Shown: positions 1 through 8,943, counted from the first letter of the stretch. The stretch: 64,000 nt of DNA from Amycolatopsis tolypomycina (GCF_900105945.1 NZ_FNSO01000004.1:2046001-2110000); one strand, 5' to 3'. Translations and numbers: made by a program. Notes: generated by a model not told the origin, from the sequence alone.

Positions 1-173
1 ATTTCCCGATCCGCGAAGTGCGGTGACCGACCGCACACGGCAATCACGGTGAACACTTCTTGAACTCGCTTGGCCGCGTCGCGCGGTCCGTGTCATCGTG
101 GCGAAAGCGGCCGGTGAATCGAATTCCCGCTGCCGCACGAAAGAGAAACCGAATGTTTCCAGGAAAGGGAATC

Positions 174-707
174 ATGTCCGTGGCCACACCGTCCCGGGTC
201 GTCACCGTCGCCGATGCCACCGAGTTCGACGCGAGCGCCAACTACCTCACCCCCGCGGTCGCGCCGACGCTGTGCGAAACGGCCGTGCTGGTCGCCGCCG
301 TCGGCGCCGGTGCCGCGGTCGCGGCCTGCGCGGGGTACGTCGCCAACGCCTGGGCCAACAACTTCGGCCACCACCGCGGGCACCACGGGCACCACGGTGA
401 CGCCGACGCGCCGCGCGGCCTCGAGGTCGCCGGTGGCTCGGTGGCCGACCTGATCGACGCGCGCGGCGGGCAGTTCGGATTCGCCGCCGAACAGCCCGTC
501 CAGCCCGTTTCCTGCTATGCCGTGGCGGCGACGGTGGCGGCGGGTGTCGCGACGGCTTTCGCGACCGGTGCGGTGCTCGTCACGGCCGCGCACCATTTCG
601 GCGGCCACGGTCATTTCGGCGACGACCCGGAATGCACCGTCCCCGAAATCGGCTCCGGTTCCGTGCGCGGCCTGATCGACGCCCGGCTGGCGGCGATCCC
701 GGCGTGA
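174..707 (+). CDS. Two-module small His/Ala-rich protein (unknown family)
   Basis: Predicted 177 aa, no function recognised. The ATG at 174 is chosen because AGGAAAGGGA (161-170) sits just upstream; the open frame extends further 5' without a better start. The protein is an internal duplication. Module 1 has P31-x-x-C34, an Ala/Val-rich helix (35-62), a Gly/His patch (FGHHRGHHGHHGD, 64-76) and the tail SVADLIDAR (89-97). Module 2 repeats the order: P111-x-x-C114, an Ala-rich segment (115-139), HHFGGHGHFGDD (140-151) and SVRGLIDAR (163-171). Each module occurs singly in the two small genes after the neighbouring permease. The helices could be membrane-associated; the His patches suggest metal binding. 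Both points are inference. Confidence 0.7.
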   Translation: MSVATPSRVVTVADATEFDASANYLTPAVAPTLCETAVLVAAVGAGAAVAACAGYVANAWANNFGHHRGHHGHHGDADAPRGLEVAGGSVADLIDARGGQFGFAAEQPVQPVSCYAVAATVAAGVATAFATGAVLVTAAHHFGGHGHFGDDPECTVPEIGSGSVRGLIDARLAAIPA

Positions 708-866
708 GCCCGCGGGCGGAACCCGCGTTTTCCGGATTCCCCGCTGCGCGATCGCGGTTCGCTCGATCCGAGGAAGTTTTTCCCGCCTTCGCGCAGTGAA
801 CGCCGCTCGGCGGTGGCCCTAGCGTGATGGCGCTCTCTTCGCCGCTTCGAGAACAGGGGAATCCTG

Positions 867-2261
867 ATGGCACCACCGAAGGAGGACGGGCCCGGCCTGT
901 CCCGGACGCTGAGCTCCCGGCACCTGTCGATGATCGCCGTCGGCGGGGTGATCGGCGCCGGCCTGTTCGTCGGTTCCGGCCAGGCCATCGCGGACGCCGG
1001 CCCCGCCGTGCTGATCACCTACGCGCTCGCCGGGGTGCTCGTGATCCTCGTCATGCGCATGCTGGGGGAGATGGCGACCGCCGACCCGCGGACGGGCTCC
1101 TTCTCGGCCTACGCCGAGGAGGGCATCGGCCGCTGGGCGGGCTTTTCGGTGGGGTGGCTCTACTGGTGGTTCTGGGTGACCACCATCGGGGTCGAGGCCA
1201 CCGCGGGCGCCGCCATCGTGCACCGCTGGATCCCCCTGCTGCCGCAGTGGGCGTGGGTCCTGGTGCTGATGGCGGTGCTCACGGTGACCAACCTGTTCTC
1301 GGTGAAGTCCTACGGCGAGTTCGAGTTCTGGTTCGCCTCGATCAAGGTCGCCGCGATCGTCGTGTTCGTCCTGCTCGGCCTCGCGGCGGTGGCGGGCCTG
1401 CTGCCCGGGGTCGAGGCGCCGGGGCTGCGCAACCTCACCGGCCACGGCGGGTTCGCCCCGCACGGCGCCGGACCGGTGTTCGCGGCGATCTTCGTGGTCG
1501 TCTTCTCCTTCTTCGGCGCGGAAATCGCCACGATCGCGGCGTCGGAGTCGCCGGACCCGGTCGGCGCCGCCCGCCGCGCCGTGCGCTCGATCATGTGGCG
1601 CATCCTGGTGTTCTACTTGGGTTCCATCGCGGTCGTGGTGACGCTGCTGCCCTACGACGACGCCAGTGTCGGCAAGAGCCCGTACGTCGCCGTGCTCGAC
1701 CTGATCGGGCTGCCGGCCGCGGGGACGGTGATGGACGTGATCGTGCTGACGGCCGTCCTGTCGTGCCTGAACTCCGGGCTGTACACCGCGTCCCGGATGG
1801 CCTTCTCGCTGTCGGGCCGCGGCGACGCGCCCCGCTCGTGGGGGCGGATCTCCGCCGGCGGCGTCCCGCGGGTCGCGGTGCTGGTCTCGACGGTCGTCGG
1901 GTTCGCCACGGTGGTGCTCAACTACTTCGTGCCCGAGGAGGTGTTCAGCTTCCTGCTCAACACCTCCGGCGCGCTGGCGGTGTTCATCTGGCTCGCCATC
2001 TCCGTGACACAGCTGCGGATGCGGCGACGGCTGGAGGCCGCGCACCCGGCAGGCCTGCCGCTGCGGATGTGGGGCTACCCGTACCTGACGTGGCTGTCGA
2101 TCGCGGCGATGGCGGCCCTGCTCGTGGCGATGCTCTTCTCGCCGTCCGGCCGGCCGCAGCTGCTGGCCAGCCTCGCCTTGACCGTGATCGTGGTGACCGT
2201 CGGCATCACCCGGCAGATCCGGGCGAACCGGGACGTTCCGGCCGAAGTCGGTGCCGAATGA
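867..2261 (+). CDS. APC-superfamily amino acid permease (GabP/AnsP-like)
   Basis: A 464-aa polytopic membrane protein of the amino acid/polyamine/organocation superfamily, expected to import an amino acid with protons. The N-terminal signature of the family is visible: a Gly-rich first helix (IAVGGVIGAGLFVGSG, about residues 23-38), then the GEMAT loop and the SFSAYAEEG region. About twelve hydrophobic stretches follow. The length is normal for the family. AGGGGA (855-860) precedes the ATG. The gene lies between members of a small modular protein family in the same direction, about 160 bp after the first and 95 bp before the second, so a functional link is possible but unproven. The substrate cannot be read from sequence; GABA or related amino acids are a guess from resemblance. 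Confidence 0.85.
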   Translation: MAPPKEDGPGLSRTLSSRHLSMIAVGGVIGAGLFVGSGQAIADAGPAVLITYALAGVLVILVMRMLGEMATADPRTGSFSAYAEEGIGRWAGFSVGWLYWWFWVTTIGVEATAGAAIVHRWIPLLPQWAWVLVLMAVLTVTNLFSVKSYGEFEFWFASIKVAAIVVFVLLGLAAVAGLLPGVEAPGLRNLTGHGGFAPHGAGPVFAAIFVVVFSFFGAEIATIAASESPDPVGAARRAVRSIMWRILVFYLGSIAVVVTLLPYDDASVGKSPYVAVLDLIGLPAAGTVMDVIVLTAVLSCLNSGLYTASRMAFSLSGRGDAPRSWGRISAGGVPRVAVLVSTVVGFATVVLNYFVPEEVFSFLLNTSGALAVFIWLAISVTQLRMRRRLEAAHPAGLPLRMWGYPYLTWLSIAAMAALLVAMLFSPSGRPQLLASLALTVIVVTVGITRQIRANRDVPAEVGAE

Positions 2262-2355
2262 CCGCCGATGCGGGAAAAAACCTTCGGCGATCGCCATTCC
2301 CGTTTCGTTGTTTCGGTGGATGTCACGGGGGATCCGGCAATTTAATCTCGGTGCC

Positions 2356-2655
2356 ATGAGCGAAATCAACTCTTCCGACACCGCCGTTGCCCGTTACCTG
2401 ACCGCCGCGCCGTCGCAGCTCGGCCCGCTCGAGTTCACCACCGCGGAGGACCCCACCAGCTGCTGCATCAACCTCCTGCGGGCCTTGCACGCCGCCGAGG
2501 AGGCGACCCAGACGGCGCGGGCCGCCAACCTGGCGGACCAGGCGTACCGCCGGGCCTTCGGCCACGGCTACCACGCCGACGTGCCGGCCGTCGAGATCAC
2601 CTCGCCGGGTGACATGTCCGCCCGGCAGCTGATCGACGCGATCGTCAACCGCTGA
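2356..2655 (+). CDS. Single-module small protein with PxxCC and LID tail
   Basis: A 99-aa protein of unknown function. It carries one copy of the module duplicated in the protein at 174-707: P33-T-S-C36-C37, an Ala-rich amphipathic helix with Glu/Gln/Arg (about 38-66), the patch FGHGYHADVP, and the C-terminal tail MSARQLIDAIVNR (87-99). Here the helix is charged and soluble-looking rather than hydrophobic. The ATG at 2356 is used because it is the first Met giving a short leader like those of the sister proteins; no strong Shine-Dalgarno site is seen. It lies 95 bp after the permease and 26 bp before the next small gene, so the two small genes are probably co-transcribed. Confidence 0.65.
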   Translation: MSEINSSDTAVARYLTAAPSQLGPLEFTTAEDPTSCCINLLRALHAAEEATQTARAANLADQAYRRAFGHGYHADVPAVEITSPGDMSARQLIDAIVNR

Positions 2656-2681
2656 CCACCGGGAATTTTCCCGCAATCGAA

Positions 2682-2978
2682 ATGGATGAAGTGAACGTGA
2701 CCCGCATCGAAGAATTCGCGAACGGCCAGGGCTCGATCGCCGCGCTGGAGGTGCCGTCGGTCGTTCAGCCGATCGGCTGCACCCTCGACGCCGCATTCCA
2801 CGCGGCCATGGCCGCATTCAACGCGACGAAGGCCGTCGACTACCAGGTCGCGGCCAAGTTCGCGCGGGTGGCCGTCCACCACGGCGGCTTCGCGAACGCC
2901 GACCGGAACCTGTCCGCGGCGATCGGCGAAGACCTGTCGAGCGAGCAGCTGCTCGCGGTCCGGGGCGACCTGGGCTGA
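2682..2978 (+). CDS. Single-module small protein with PxxC and LLAVR tail
   Basis: Up to 98 aa, function unknown. It is the third member of the local family: P30-I-G-C33, an Ala-rich helix (about 34-65), a His/Gly patch (AVHHGGFANAD) and the C-terminal tail LSSEQLLAVRGDLG, a diverged version of the SxxxLIDAR tail. The start is ambiguous. ATG 2682 gives the longest product, while GTG 2697 is spaced about 6 nt from GGATGAA (2684-2690) and would remove five residues. A strong terminator follows directly, ending this cluster. Confidence 0.6.
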   Translation: MDEVNVTRIEEFANGQGSIAALEVPSVVQPIGCTLDAAFHAAMAAFNATKAVDYQVAAKFARVAVHHGGFANADRNLSAAIGEDLSSEQLLAVRGDLG

Positions 2979-2989
2979 GTACGCACGGA

Positions 2990-3024
2990 GAAGCCGCACC
3001 GGGGACTGTCCTCGGTGCGGCTTC
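2990..3024. terminator. Bidirectional intrinsic terminator
   Basis: GAAGCCGCACCGGGG (2990-3004) is almost perfectly complementary to CCTCGGTGCGGCTTC (3010-3024) across a 5-nt loop. It lies between the end of the small-protein cluster and the convergent end of the GH2 gene, so it can stop transcription from both sides. Confidence 0.8.
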
Positions 3025-3037
3025 TTCGCGCGGGGGA

Positions 3038-6000
3038 TCAGCTGCCGGCGGGCAGGCCGGTCAGCGCCTCGGTCAGGCTCAGCGGGCGCAGCGACAGCGT
3101 GTACTCGTACGTGGCGTCGGCCGCCACCTGGCTCTTCTCCCGCACCGGGTTCGGGGTGTCGCCCACGCCGGTGGCCGCGTGGTCGGCGTGCAGCGTGAAC
3201 CAGCCCTTGTTCCGCTGGAGCTGGAACGGGTAGGCCGCCCGGTCGAGGTCGTCGTACGGCGTGACGCTGACGTCCTTCATCCCGCTGACCAGCAGCCCGG
3301 ACAGCCGTCCGTCGGTGAGCAGCGCCCAGCGGGTGTCGGTGTGGTTGCCGTGGTCCTGCGGGCGGTGGTAGTCGACGTACTGCTCGTCCACTGTGGACTT
3401 GTTGACCGCGATGGGCGTGCCGTCCGTGCGGTCGACGTAGCTCTCGGCGGTCCGGCCGTACCAGGAGAACCGCGTGAAGCTGTCCGGGACGCCCAGCGAC
3501 ACCCCGATGCGCGGCAGGTAGTTCAGGGTGCGCACCGCGCCCTGCGGCGTCACCTTGTGGCCCAGGCGCAGCACACCCGTCGAGTCCACTGTGTACGTCA
3601 TGGTCTGGTCGAACCACGCGTTCGCCACGTCCGGCGCGGCCACCCGGCTGTCCACCACGACGCTGACGCTGCCGCTCGCGCGGTCGACGCGGACTCCGGT
3701 GACGGTGGTCCGCAGCCGGTCGAGGCCGAGCTTGCGCCAGTCCTCGCCCTCGGCCCGGCCCCAGGCGAACGTCTCGTTGCTGATCGGCGCGCGCCAGGCG
3801 TCGAGCTTCGGTCCGCCGGCGAGGAGCTCCTTGCCCCAGGACTGCATCGACGTCAGCGTGCCGGTGCGCTTGTCCACCCGGTAGGCGACCGGGCCGGCCT
3901 GTGCGGTGACGGTGTCCGCCGTCTCCCGGGCCGTCACCAGGCCCCAGTCGAGCGGGGCCCGGTCGAGGCCCGGCACCCGGGTGCCGCCGAGCGAGAACTG
4001 GTCGTGCGCCAGGACGTGCCCCGCGGGCAGGGTCGGCCCGGCGTGCTTGACGACCGCCTCGACCGTGAGGAAGCGCTCGCGGTCGCCCGCCTTGACCGGC
4101 AGCGGGATCCGCCCGGTCGTGGCCGCCGCGACACGCAGGGGCTGCTCGCCGCTCTTGACCGTCTTCGCGCCTTCGGTGACACGCCACCTGAGGCCGACGT
4201 CGCCGGTGTCGCTGAACTGGCGTTCGTTGGTCACCGACAGCACGCCGTCGGCGTAGGCGAACCGGAGGGGCTGGTGGGCCCACGCCATCTGCGTGGTTTC
4301 CGGCTGGGGCTTGCGGTCGGCGCCGATCAGTCCGTCCACTCCGGACAGGCTGGAGCCGTAGGACAGGTACGTGCCCCGCTCGGTCACGCTGTCGAAGTCC
4401 AGCGCCAGCAGCGCCCCCTGCGCCGGCTCCGGCCCGGCGAGCTCGGCCGCGGTGAGGGCGCGGTCGTGGATGCGGACGTCGTCCACCAGGCCCCGCCCCA
4501 GCCAGCCGATGGTCGAGGGGTCGTTCCAGGACGTTTCGAAGTCGCGCCCGATGTTCACCTCGGCCGACGAGGAGTCGATCGGACCGGTGAACGCCTTCTG
4601 CGCGACCTCGCGGCCGTCGATGTACAGCCGCAGCATCGCACCGTCGTAGGTGCCGGTGACGCGGTGCCAGTTGCCGTAGAAGTCGGCGGGCACCGGCGCC
4701 TGCACCGGGATCCACGTACCACTGTGGACGAAGAACTCCAGTGTCTGCTCGTTCTTCATCTTCAGCGAGTACTGGTGGTCGCCCTTGGTGATGATCCCGA
4801 ACTCGCCGGTCCACTTGCCCGGCTTGATCCAGGCGTCCAGGGTCAGCGCGGTGCCGGTGAGGTCGAGCCTGCGGTCGCGGTAGACCTCGGCGAAGTCGTC
4901 CAGACCGGACAGTTCCAGTGCCTTCCCGCGGTGGCCGTCGACGAGCCTCGACAATCCCGAGAGGTGGGTGGCGATGCCGTTGCCCGACACGTCCGGGACG
5001 GTGCGGACCCGCTGCCGGATGTTCTGCTCGGCCCAGTCCCAGATGAACCCGCCCTGGGTCTGCGGGTTCGCGCAGATGGTGTCCCAGAACTCGCGGAAGT
5101 TGCCGAGGCTGTTGCCCATGGCGTGCGCGTACTCGCCGAAGATCAGCGGCTTCGTCGTGTTCTTCGCCTGCTCGGCGAACTTCTCCGGCGACGGGTACCG
5201 CGGGCCCCAGACGTCCGCGAAGGGCGCGTCCCCGTCGGGATTGTTGGACTGGTGGTAGATCGGGCGCGTCGGGTCGTTGGCCCGCAGCCAGTCGGCCATC
5301 GCGTAGTGGTGGGCGCCGAGGCCGGCTTCGTTGCCGGTGTCCCAGAGGAAGACGCTGGGGTGGTTCTTGTCGCGTTCCACCATGCCGATCAGCCGGTCGA
5401 GGAAGGCGTCCCGCCACTCGGGCTGGTTCGCCTGGCACCACCGGGCGCAGTTCTCGTGGTTGTGCGTCTCGATGTCGACCTCGTCGTCGATCCACAGGCC
5501 GTGCTGGTCCGCGAGCCGGTAGAAGTACGGGTCCGAGGGGTAGTGCGAGGTGCGGACGGCGTTGACGTTGAGCTGTTCCAGCAGCGCGACATCGCGTTCC
5601 TGCGCCGTGCGCGGCACGTGGCGGCCGTGCTCGGGGTCGGTTTCGGCGCGGTTGACGCCCTTGAACAGCACGCGCTTGCCGTTGACCAGCAGCTGCCGGT
5701 CCCGGATCTCGATCTCGCGGAAACCGGTGGTTTCGCGGGTGACGTGGGTGGTCCGGCCGTCCGGGCCGGTGAGCGTCAGGACGGCGGTGTACAGGTTCGG
5801 GGTCTCGTCGGTCCACTTGGCCGGGTTCCGCACGGGCACGGTCAGGGTCACCGCGGCACCGGCGTCGGTGACCTCGACGTCCTGGGCGACGGCGGCGACC
5901 TCCTTGCCTGCCTTGTCGCGCAGGCTGAGCGCGGCGGTGTGCTTGCCGGTCGCGCCGCCGGGCTTGCGCGCGACCTCGACGGCGGCGGTCAGCACGGCGT

Positions 6001-6775
6001 CGGTGTAGGTCGCGTCGAGGTCGGTCCGCAGCGTGACGTCCCGGATGTGGGTGGCGGGCGTGGACGTCAGCGTGACCGAGCGGAAGATGCCCGCGTACCG
6101 CCACTGGTCGAAGTCCTCGAGGTAGGCGCCGGCACTCCAGCGGTGCACCTGGACGGCCAGCCGGTTGGGGCCGGGCTTCAGCGCGGCGGAGATGTCGAAC
6201 TCCGCCGGGGTGTAGCCGCCCTGGTCGTAGCCGATGTACTGGCCGTTGACCCAGACGAAGTACGCCGACGTGACGCCGTCGAAGCGCAGCGTCGTGCGCC
6301 GCTGGTCCCAGCCGGCGGGCAGGTCGAAGTCCCGGGTGTAGGCCCCGGTGGGGTTGACGTCCCGGGGCACCTTCGGCGGCGCGTCCGGCTGGATTTCGGT
6401 GGCGATGTTGCGGAAGACGGGGTGGTCGAGGCCGTCGGTCTGCCAGGTGTGCGGCACGGAGACCTCGCGCCAGGCGGACGTGTCGTACCCGGCGGCGTGG
6501 AAGCCGGCGGGCACCTGGGCGGGGTTGTCCGCCATGGCGATCCGCCACTTCCCGTCCAGCGTCCGGGTGAACGGCGTCTGTTCCCGCCCCCGCACGGCGG
6601 ACTCGACATCGGTGTAGGGAGCGAGGAACGCATGCGGCGGCTCCTGGCCTTCGCCGACCTTCCGCGGGTCTTCGAGGTAGGAGTAGACGTCGTCGGTTGC
6701 CGCGTCGCCGGACCCGGCGGGCACGAGGGTTCCCGCGAGAGCCAACAGAACCACACTCAGAACGCGCAGCCGCAC
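3038..6775 (-). CDS. Secreted GH2 beta-galactosidase with inserted LamG-like domain
   Basis: About 1245 aa, predicted to hydrolyse terminal beta-galactosides outside the cell. The GTG at 6775 is chosen over the ATG at 6790: it follows GGAGG by 8 nt and opens a clean signal peptide (VRLRVLSVVLLALAGTLVPAGSGDA). Order of parts: GH2 sugar-binding fold, immunoglobulin-like sandwich, and a TIM barrel with acid/base Glu in WDTGNEAG (about 485) and nucleophile Glu in FGEYAHAMGN (about 550). Next comes a concanavalin-like LamG jelly roll (about 605-785, WIKPG...ITKGDHQYSLK...LYIDG...VDDVRIHDRAL), then the C-terminal beta-galactosidase small-chain domain. Canonical LacZ lacks the LamG insert, which probably binds polysaccharide. 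The natural substrate is unknown. Confidence 0.9.
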   Translation of the reverse strand: MRLRVLSVVLLALAGTLVPAGSGDAATDDVYSYLEDPRKVGEGQEPPHAFLAPYTDVESAVRGREQTPFTRTLDGKWRIAMADNPAQVPAGFHAAGYDTSAWREVSVPHTWQTDGLDHPVFRNIATEIQPDAPPKVPRDVNPTGAYTRDFDLPAGWDQRRTTLRFDGVTSAYFVWVNGQYIGYDQGGYTPAEFDISAALKPGPNRLAVQVHRWSAGAYLEDFDQWRYAGIFRSVTLTSTPATHIRDVTLRTDLDATYTDAVLTAAVEVARKPGGATGKHTAALSLRDKAGKEVAAVAQDVEVTDAGAAVTLTVPVRNPAKWTDETPNLYTAVLTLTGPDGRTTHVTRETTGFREIEIRDRQLLVNGKRVLFKGVNRAETDPEHGRHVPRTAQERDVALLEQLNVNAVRTSHYPSDPYFYRLADQHGLWIDDEVDIETHNHENCARWCQANQPEWRDAFLDRLIGMVERDKNHPSVFLWDTGNEAGLGAHHYAMADWLRANDPTRPIYHQSNNPDGDAPFADVWGPRYPSPEKFAEQAKNTTKPLIFGEYAHAMGNSLGNFREFWDTICANPQTQGGFIWDWAEQNIRQRVRTVPDVSGNGIATHLSGLSRLVDGHRGKALELSGLDDFAEVYRDRRLDLTGTALTLDAWIKPGKWTGEFGIITKGDHQYSLKMKNEQTLEFFVHSGTWIPVQAPVPADFYGNWHRVTGTYDGAMLRLYIDGREVAQKAFTGPIDSSSAEVNIGRDFETSWNDPSTIGWLGRGLVDDVRIHDRALTAAELAGPEPAQGALLALDFDSVTERGTYLSYGSSLSGVDGLIGADRKPQPETTQMAWAHQPLRFAYADGVLSVTNERQFSDTGDVGLRWRVTEGAKTVKSGEQPLRVAAATTGRIPLPVKAGDRERFLTVEAVVKHAGPTLPAGHVLAHDQFSLGGTRVPGLDRAPLDWGLVTARETADTVTAQAGPVAYRVDKRTGTLTSMQSWGKELLAGGPKLDAWRAPISNETFAWGRAEGEDWRKLGLDRLRTTVTGVRVDRASGSVSVVVDSRVAAPDVANAWFDQTMTYTVDSTGVLRLGHKVTPQGAVRTLNYLPRIGVSLGVPDSFTRFSWYGRTAESYVDRTDGTPIAVNKSTVDEQYVDYHRPQDHGNHTDTRWALLTDGRLSGLLVSGMKDVSVTPYDDLDRAAYPFQLQRNKGWFTLHADHAATGVGDTPNPVREKSQVAADATYEYTLSLRPLSLTEALTGLPAGS

Positions 6776-6878
6776 GGGAGGAACCTCCATGTTCCGACAA
6801 GATGCGGACAGAACCCAACAAAATGGAACAGGATGGGCGTGGGGAGGTCAATAGGACATTCGTAGGGGAAAGCGGCAT

Positions 6879-6941
6879 CACGCGTGTCTGGAGGGACGAC
6901 ACGCGTGTCTGGAGGGACGACACACGTGTCTGGAGGGACGA
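6879..6941. repeat. Three tandem 21-bp units (CACGCGTG core)
   Basis: Three head-to-tail 21-bp units start at 6879, 6900 and 6921. Each begins CACGCGTGTCTGG; the third reads CACACGTG. They lie in the non-coding gap upstream of the GH2 start, about 100 bp before its GTG on the minus strand. Units 1 and 2 are identical. Confidence 0.95.
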
Positions 6942-6977
6942 CACGCGGTGGCGCCCGGCCCGCGCCGTGTCGACCCT

Positions 6978-7030
6978 TCAATCACGCGAGTTGACCCCCT
7001 GATCACGCGAGTTGACCTTCTGATCACGGG
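6978..7030. repeat. 21-bp array, TCACGCGAGTT core
   Basis: Copies of the core begin at 6982, 7003 and 7024 (the last diverged to TCACGGGTGTT), an exact 21-bp period. The last copy contains the stop codon of the DUF2264 gene. The same core recurs at 45097-45153, with the same period. Confidence 0.9.
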
Positions 7031-8943
7031 TGTTGCTCCGCGAAGGCGGGCAAGGCGACCTCGGCGGTGAGGCCGTCGGGCCAGGCCAGCGTGACAGTGC
7101 GGCCGTCTCCGGCGATCGTCAGCGACGGATCGGGATCGTCCGGGCCGCCGCGGTCCAGGACCACCACGGCGGCGTACACGGCTCCCGGCTCCGGCGGCCC
7201 GTCGGTGGCGACGAACGGGATCGCCGTCCACTCGCCCAGCGGGGACGTGCCGGACTCGACCGTCACCTCCGCCGTGGCGAAGCCGCGCAGGGGACGCACC
7301 GCCGACCGCAGGTCCGGTGTCCGCGCGGCGGCCACCCCCGGGCCGGTCGACGGCCGGGTCGCCGCCGACACCGGCCAGCCGCTCAGCCGCAGGGGACCGG
7401 CCGGAGCGGCGTCGAGGCGCGCGAGGCGTACCTCCACGCCGTTGCGGACCACCGAAACCACCGTCAGCACCGGCCCGGGCACCACCGGCCCGCTCCGGCC
7501 GGAGCCGTGGTCGGGCGAGTCGTCGGCGGACGTGTCGACCCAGCGGACCCGGCCCTGGGACGCCGCCGCCAGTACGCCGCCCGGCAGTTCCGTCGCGTAG
7601 CACGTCGAGAAGCCCGCCCGGTGGCTGGCGCGGCCGTCCGGATCCAGCACGTACACCGCGTTGTCGGGCAAGGAACCGAGTGTCGGGAACGTCGCCGTCG
7701 AATAGCCGAGGCGGGCGTAGAGCGGCGAATCGGACCGGGGGTCACCCGGGCGGGCGTGGTCCGTGCCGTGGTTGAGCACCAGCGCGATGCCGTCGCGACG
7801 CCGTCCCGAAACCAGCCAGCCGGGTGCGGTGACGACGCGGGCGACGTCGCCGGTCTCGATCGGCAGGGGCTCCTCGACGTCCGTCCACACGGGATGGTGC
7901 GCGGGCATCGCCAGGCCCAGCAGGCCTTTGGCCGCCCAGTACGGCGAACCCGGCCCGGAGTACGCCTGGCGCATGGCCGGCCAGGCGTGGTGCCAGCCGA
8001 GGGTGAGCACGTCGCCGTCCGCCGGGAAGTGCCGGACCATCCCGCCCGCCACCCGGCGGGTCAGGCCCGGGGACAGCCGGGACGTCCCGGTCAGCGCCCC
8101 CACCCAGAACGGCGCCGCCGCCGCGAACCGGTAGACCAGGCTGCGGCCCTGCAGCAGCGGCGAGCCGTCGCTGCCGACCAGCCGCACGGCGTCGTCGAGG
8201 TAGTCGCGCAGGTCCGCCGCCCACCGGTGCCGCAGGGAGCCGGGGCACAGGGTGCCGGTGACGTCGAAGAAGTGCGTCCACAGCAGCGGGTACAGGTGCA
8301 GGGCCCAGCCCGTGTAGTGGTCGTAGGCGCGTTCGTCGCCGTCGCTGAGCCAGCCGCCGGGCCGCCGCAGCGACGCGTGCACGGCGAGGTCCTCCTCGAC
8401 GTCCGCCGCCGACCACGGCCCGCCGGCCTCGCGCAGGAACGACTCCACGACGATCCGGAACCACACCCAGTTGATCGGCGGGTAGGGCTGCCCGATCACC
8501 GTCGCGAGCCAGGCGACGACCCGGTCGCGGACGGCGTCGTCCAGGCGGTCCCACAGCCACGGCCGGGTCAGCTGGAGCACCAGCGCGATCGACGCGGCCT
8601 CCACTTTGGACTGACCGAGCTCGGCGGGCCGCGGCCACGCCTCGGGCGACGCCGGATCGGTGCCGGCGGCCAGCCCGCGCGCGTAGTGCTCGAGGAACCC
8701 GCCCGGATCCGCGCCGCCCTCGCCGGCGACGCGGAAGCCGGCGATGAGGAATGTCCGGGCGAACCCTTCGAGACCGTCCGAGACGCGGCCGTTGCGGCTG
8801 GCCGGGCCGGGCAGGTCGATCCGGGCGCCGGCGGGCGAGCGGTACCGGCCGGCCGCGGTGAGCAGCCGATCCGCCAGCGCCGCGTAGTGCGCCCGGGTCC
8901 AGCCGGTGTACGGCGACAGCCGCCGGTCCTCGACGGCGCTCAT
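7024..8943 (-). CDS. DUF2264 domain-containing protein
   Basis: A 639-aa protein of the DUF2264 family, which has an alpha/alpha-barrel N-terminal part and is usually found beside glycan-degradation genes. Family-type segments are visible: GPASRNGRVSDGLEGFARTF (about 45-65), W-x-W-F-R-I near PPINWVWFRIVVESF (about 160), and YDHYTGWALHLYPLLWTHFFD (about 210). There is no signal peptide, so it is probably cytoplasmic. It lies downstream of the ABC-importer/dehydrogenase operon on the same strand, separated by a perfect hairpin (8980-9032). A role as a hydrolase or lyase acting on imported oligosaccharide is inferred from context. The ATG at 8943 lacks an obvious Shine-Dalgarno site. Confidence 0.75.
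   Translation of the reverse strand: MSAVEDRRLSPYTGWTRAHYAALADRLLTAAGRYRSPAGARIDLPGPASRNGRVSDGLEGFARTFLIAGFRVAGEGGADPGGFLEHYARGLAAGTDPASPEAWPRPAELGQSKVEAASIALVLQLTRPWLWDRLDDAVRDRVVAWLATVIGQPYPPINWVWFRIVVESFLREAGGPWSAADVEEDLAVHASLRRPGGWLSDGDERAYDHYTGWALHLYPLLWTHFFDVTGTLCPGSLRHRWAADLRDYLDDAVRLVGSDGSPLLQGRSLVYRFAAAAPFWVGALTGTSRLSPGLTRRVAGGMVRHFPADGDVLTLGWHHAWPAMRQAYSGPGSPYWAAKGLLGLAMPAHHPVWTDVEEPLPIETGDVARVVTAPGWLVSGRRRDGIALVLNHGTDHARPGDPRSDSPLYARLGYSTATFPTLGSLPDNAVYVLDPDGRASHRAGFSTCYATELPGGVLAAASQGRVRWVDTSADDSPDHGSGRSGPVVPGPVLTVVSVVRNGVEVRLARLDAAPAGPLRLSGWPVSAATRPSTGPGVAAARTPDLRSAVRPLRGFATAEVTVESGTSPLGEWTAIPFVATDGPPEPGAVYAAVVVLDRGGPDDPDPSLTIAGDGRTVTLAWPDGLTAEVALPAFAEQHP

Noticed and set aside
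1..173. Possible gene at the window edge
   Set aside because: Open frames here are short and without a convincing start or motif; probably the promoter region of the first gene.
174..2978. Small proteins considered as confirmed lanthipeptide or other RiPP precursors
   Set aside because: No modifying enzyme, protease or ABC exporter is adjacent, and the Cys content is low; left as an unknown family.
3179..6865. Long plus-strand open frame (1228 codons)
   Set aside because: Antisense to the GH2 gene with no recognisable motif; the minus-strand product has catalytic residues and a signal peptide.
2568..6944. Very long minus-strand open frame (1458 codons)
   Set aside because: Low-complexity Arg/Pro/Gly-rich translation, out of frame with the clear GH2 protein on the same strand; a GC-bias shadow.
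6879..7030. Short tandem repeats considered as a CRISPR array
   Set aside because: Units are contiguous with no unique spacers between them and there are no cas genes in the window.
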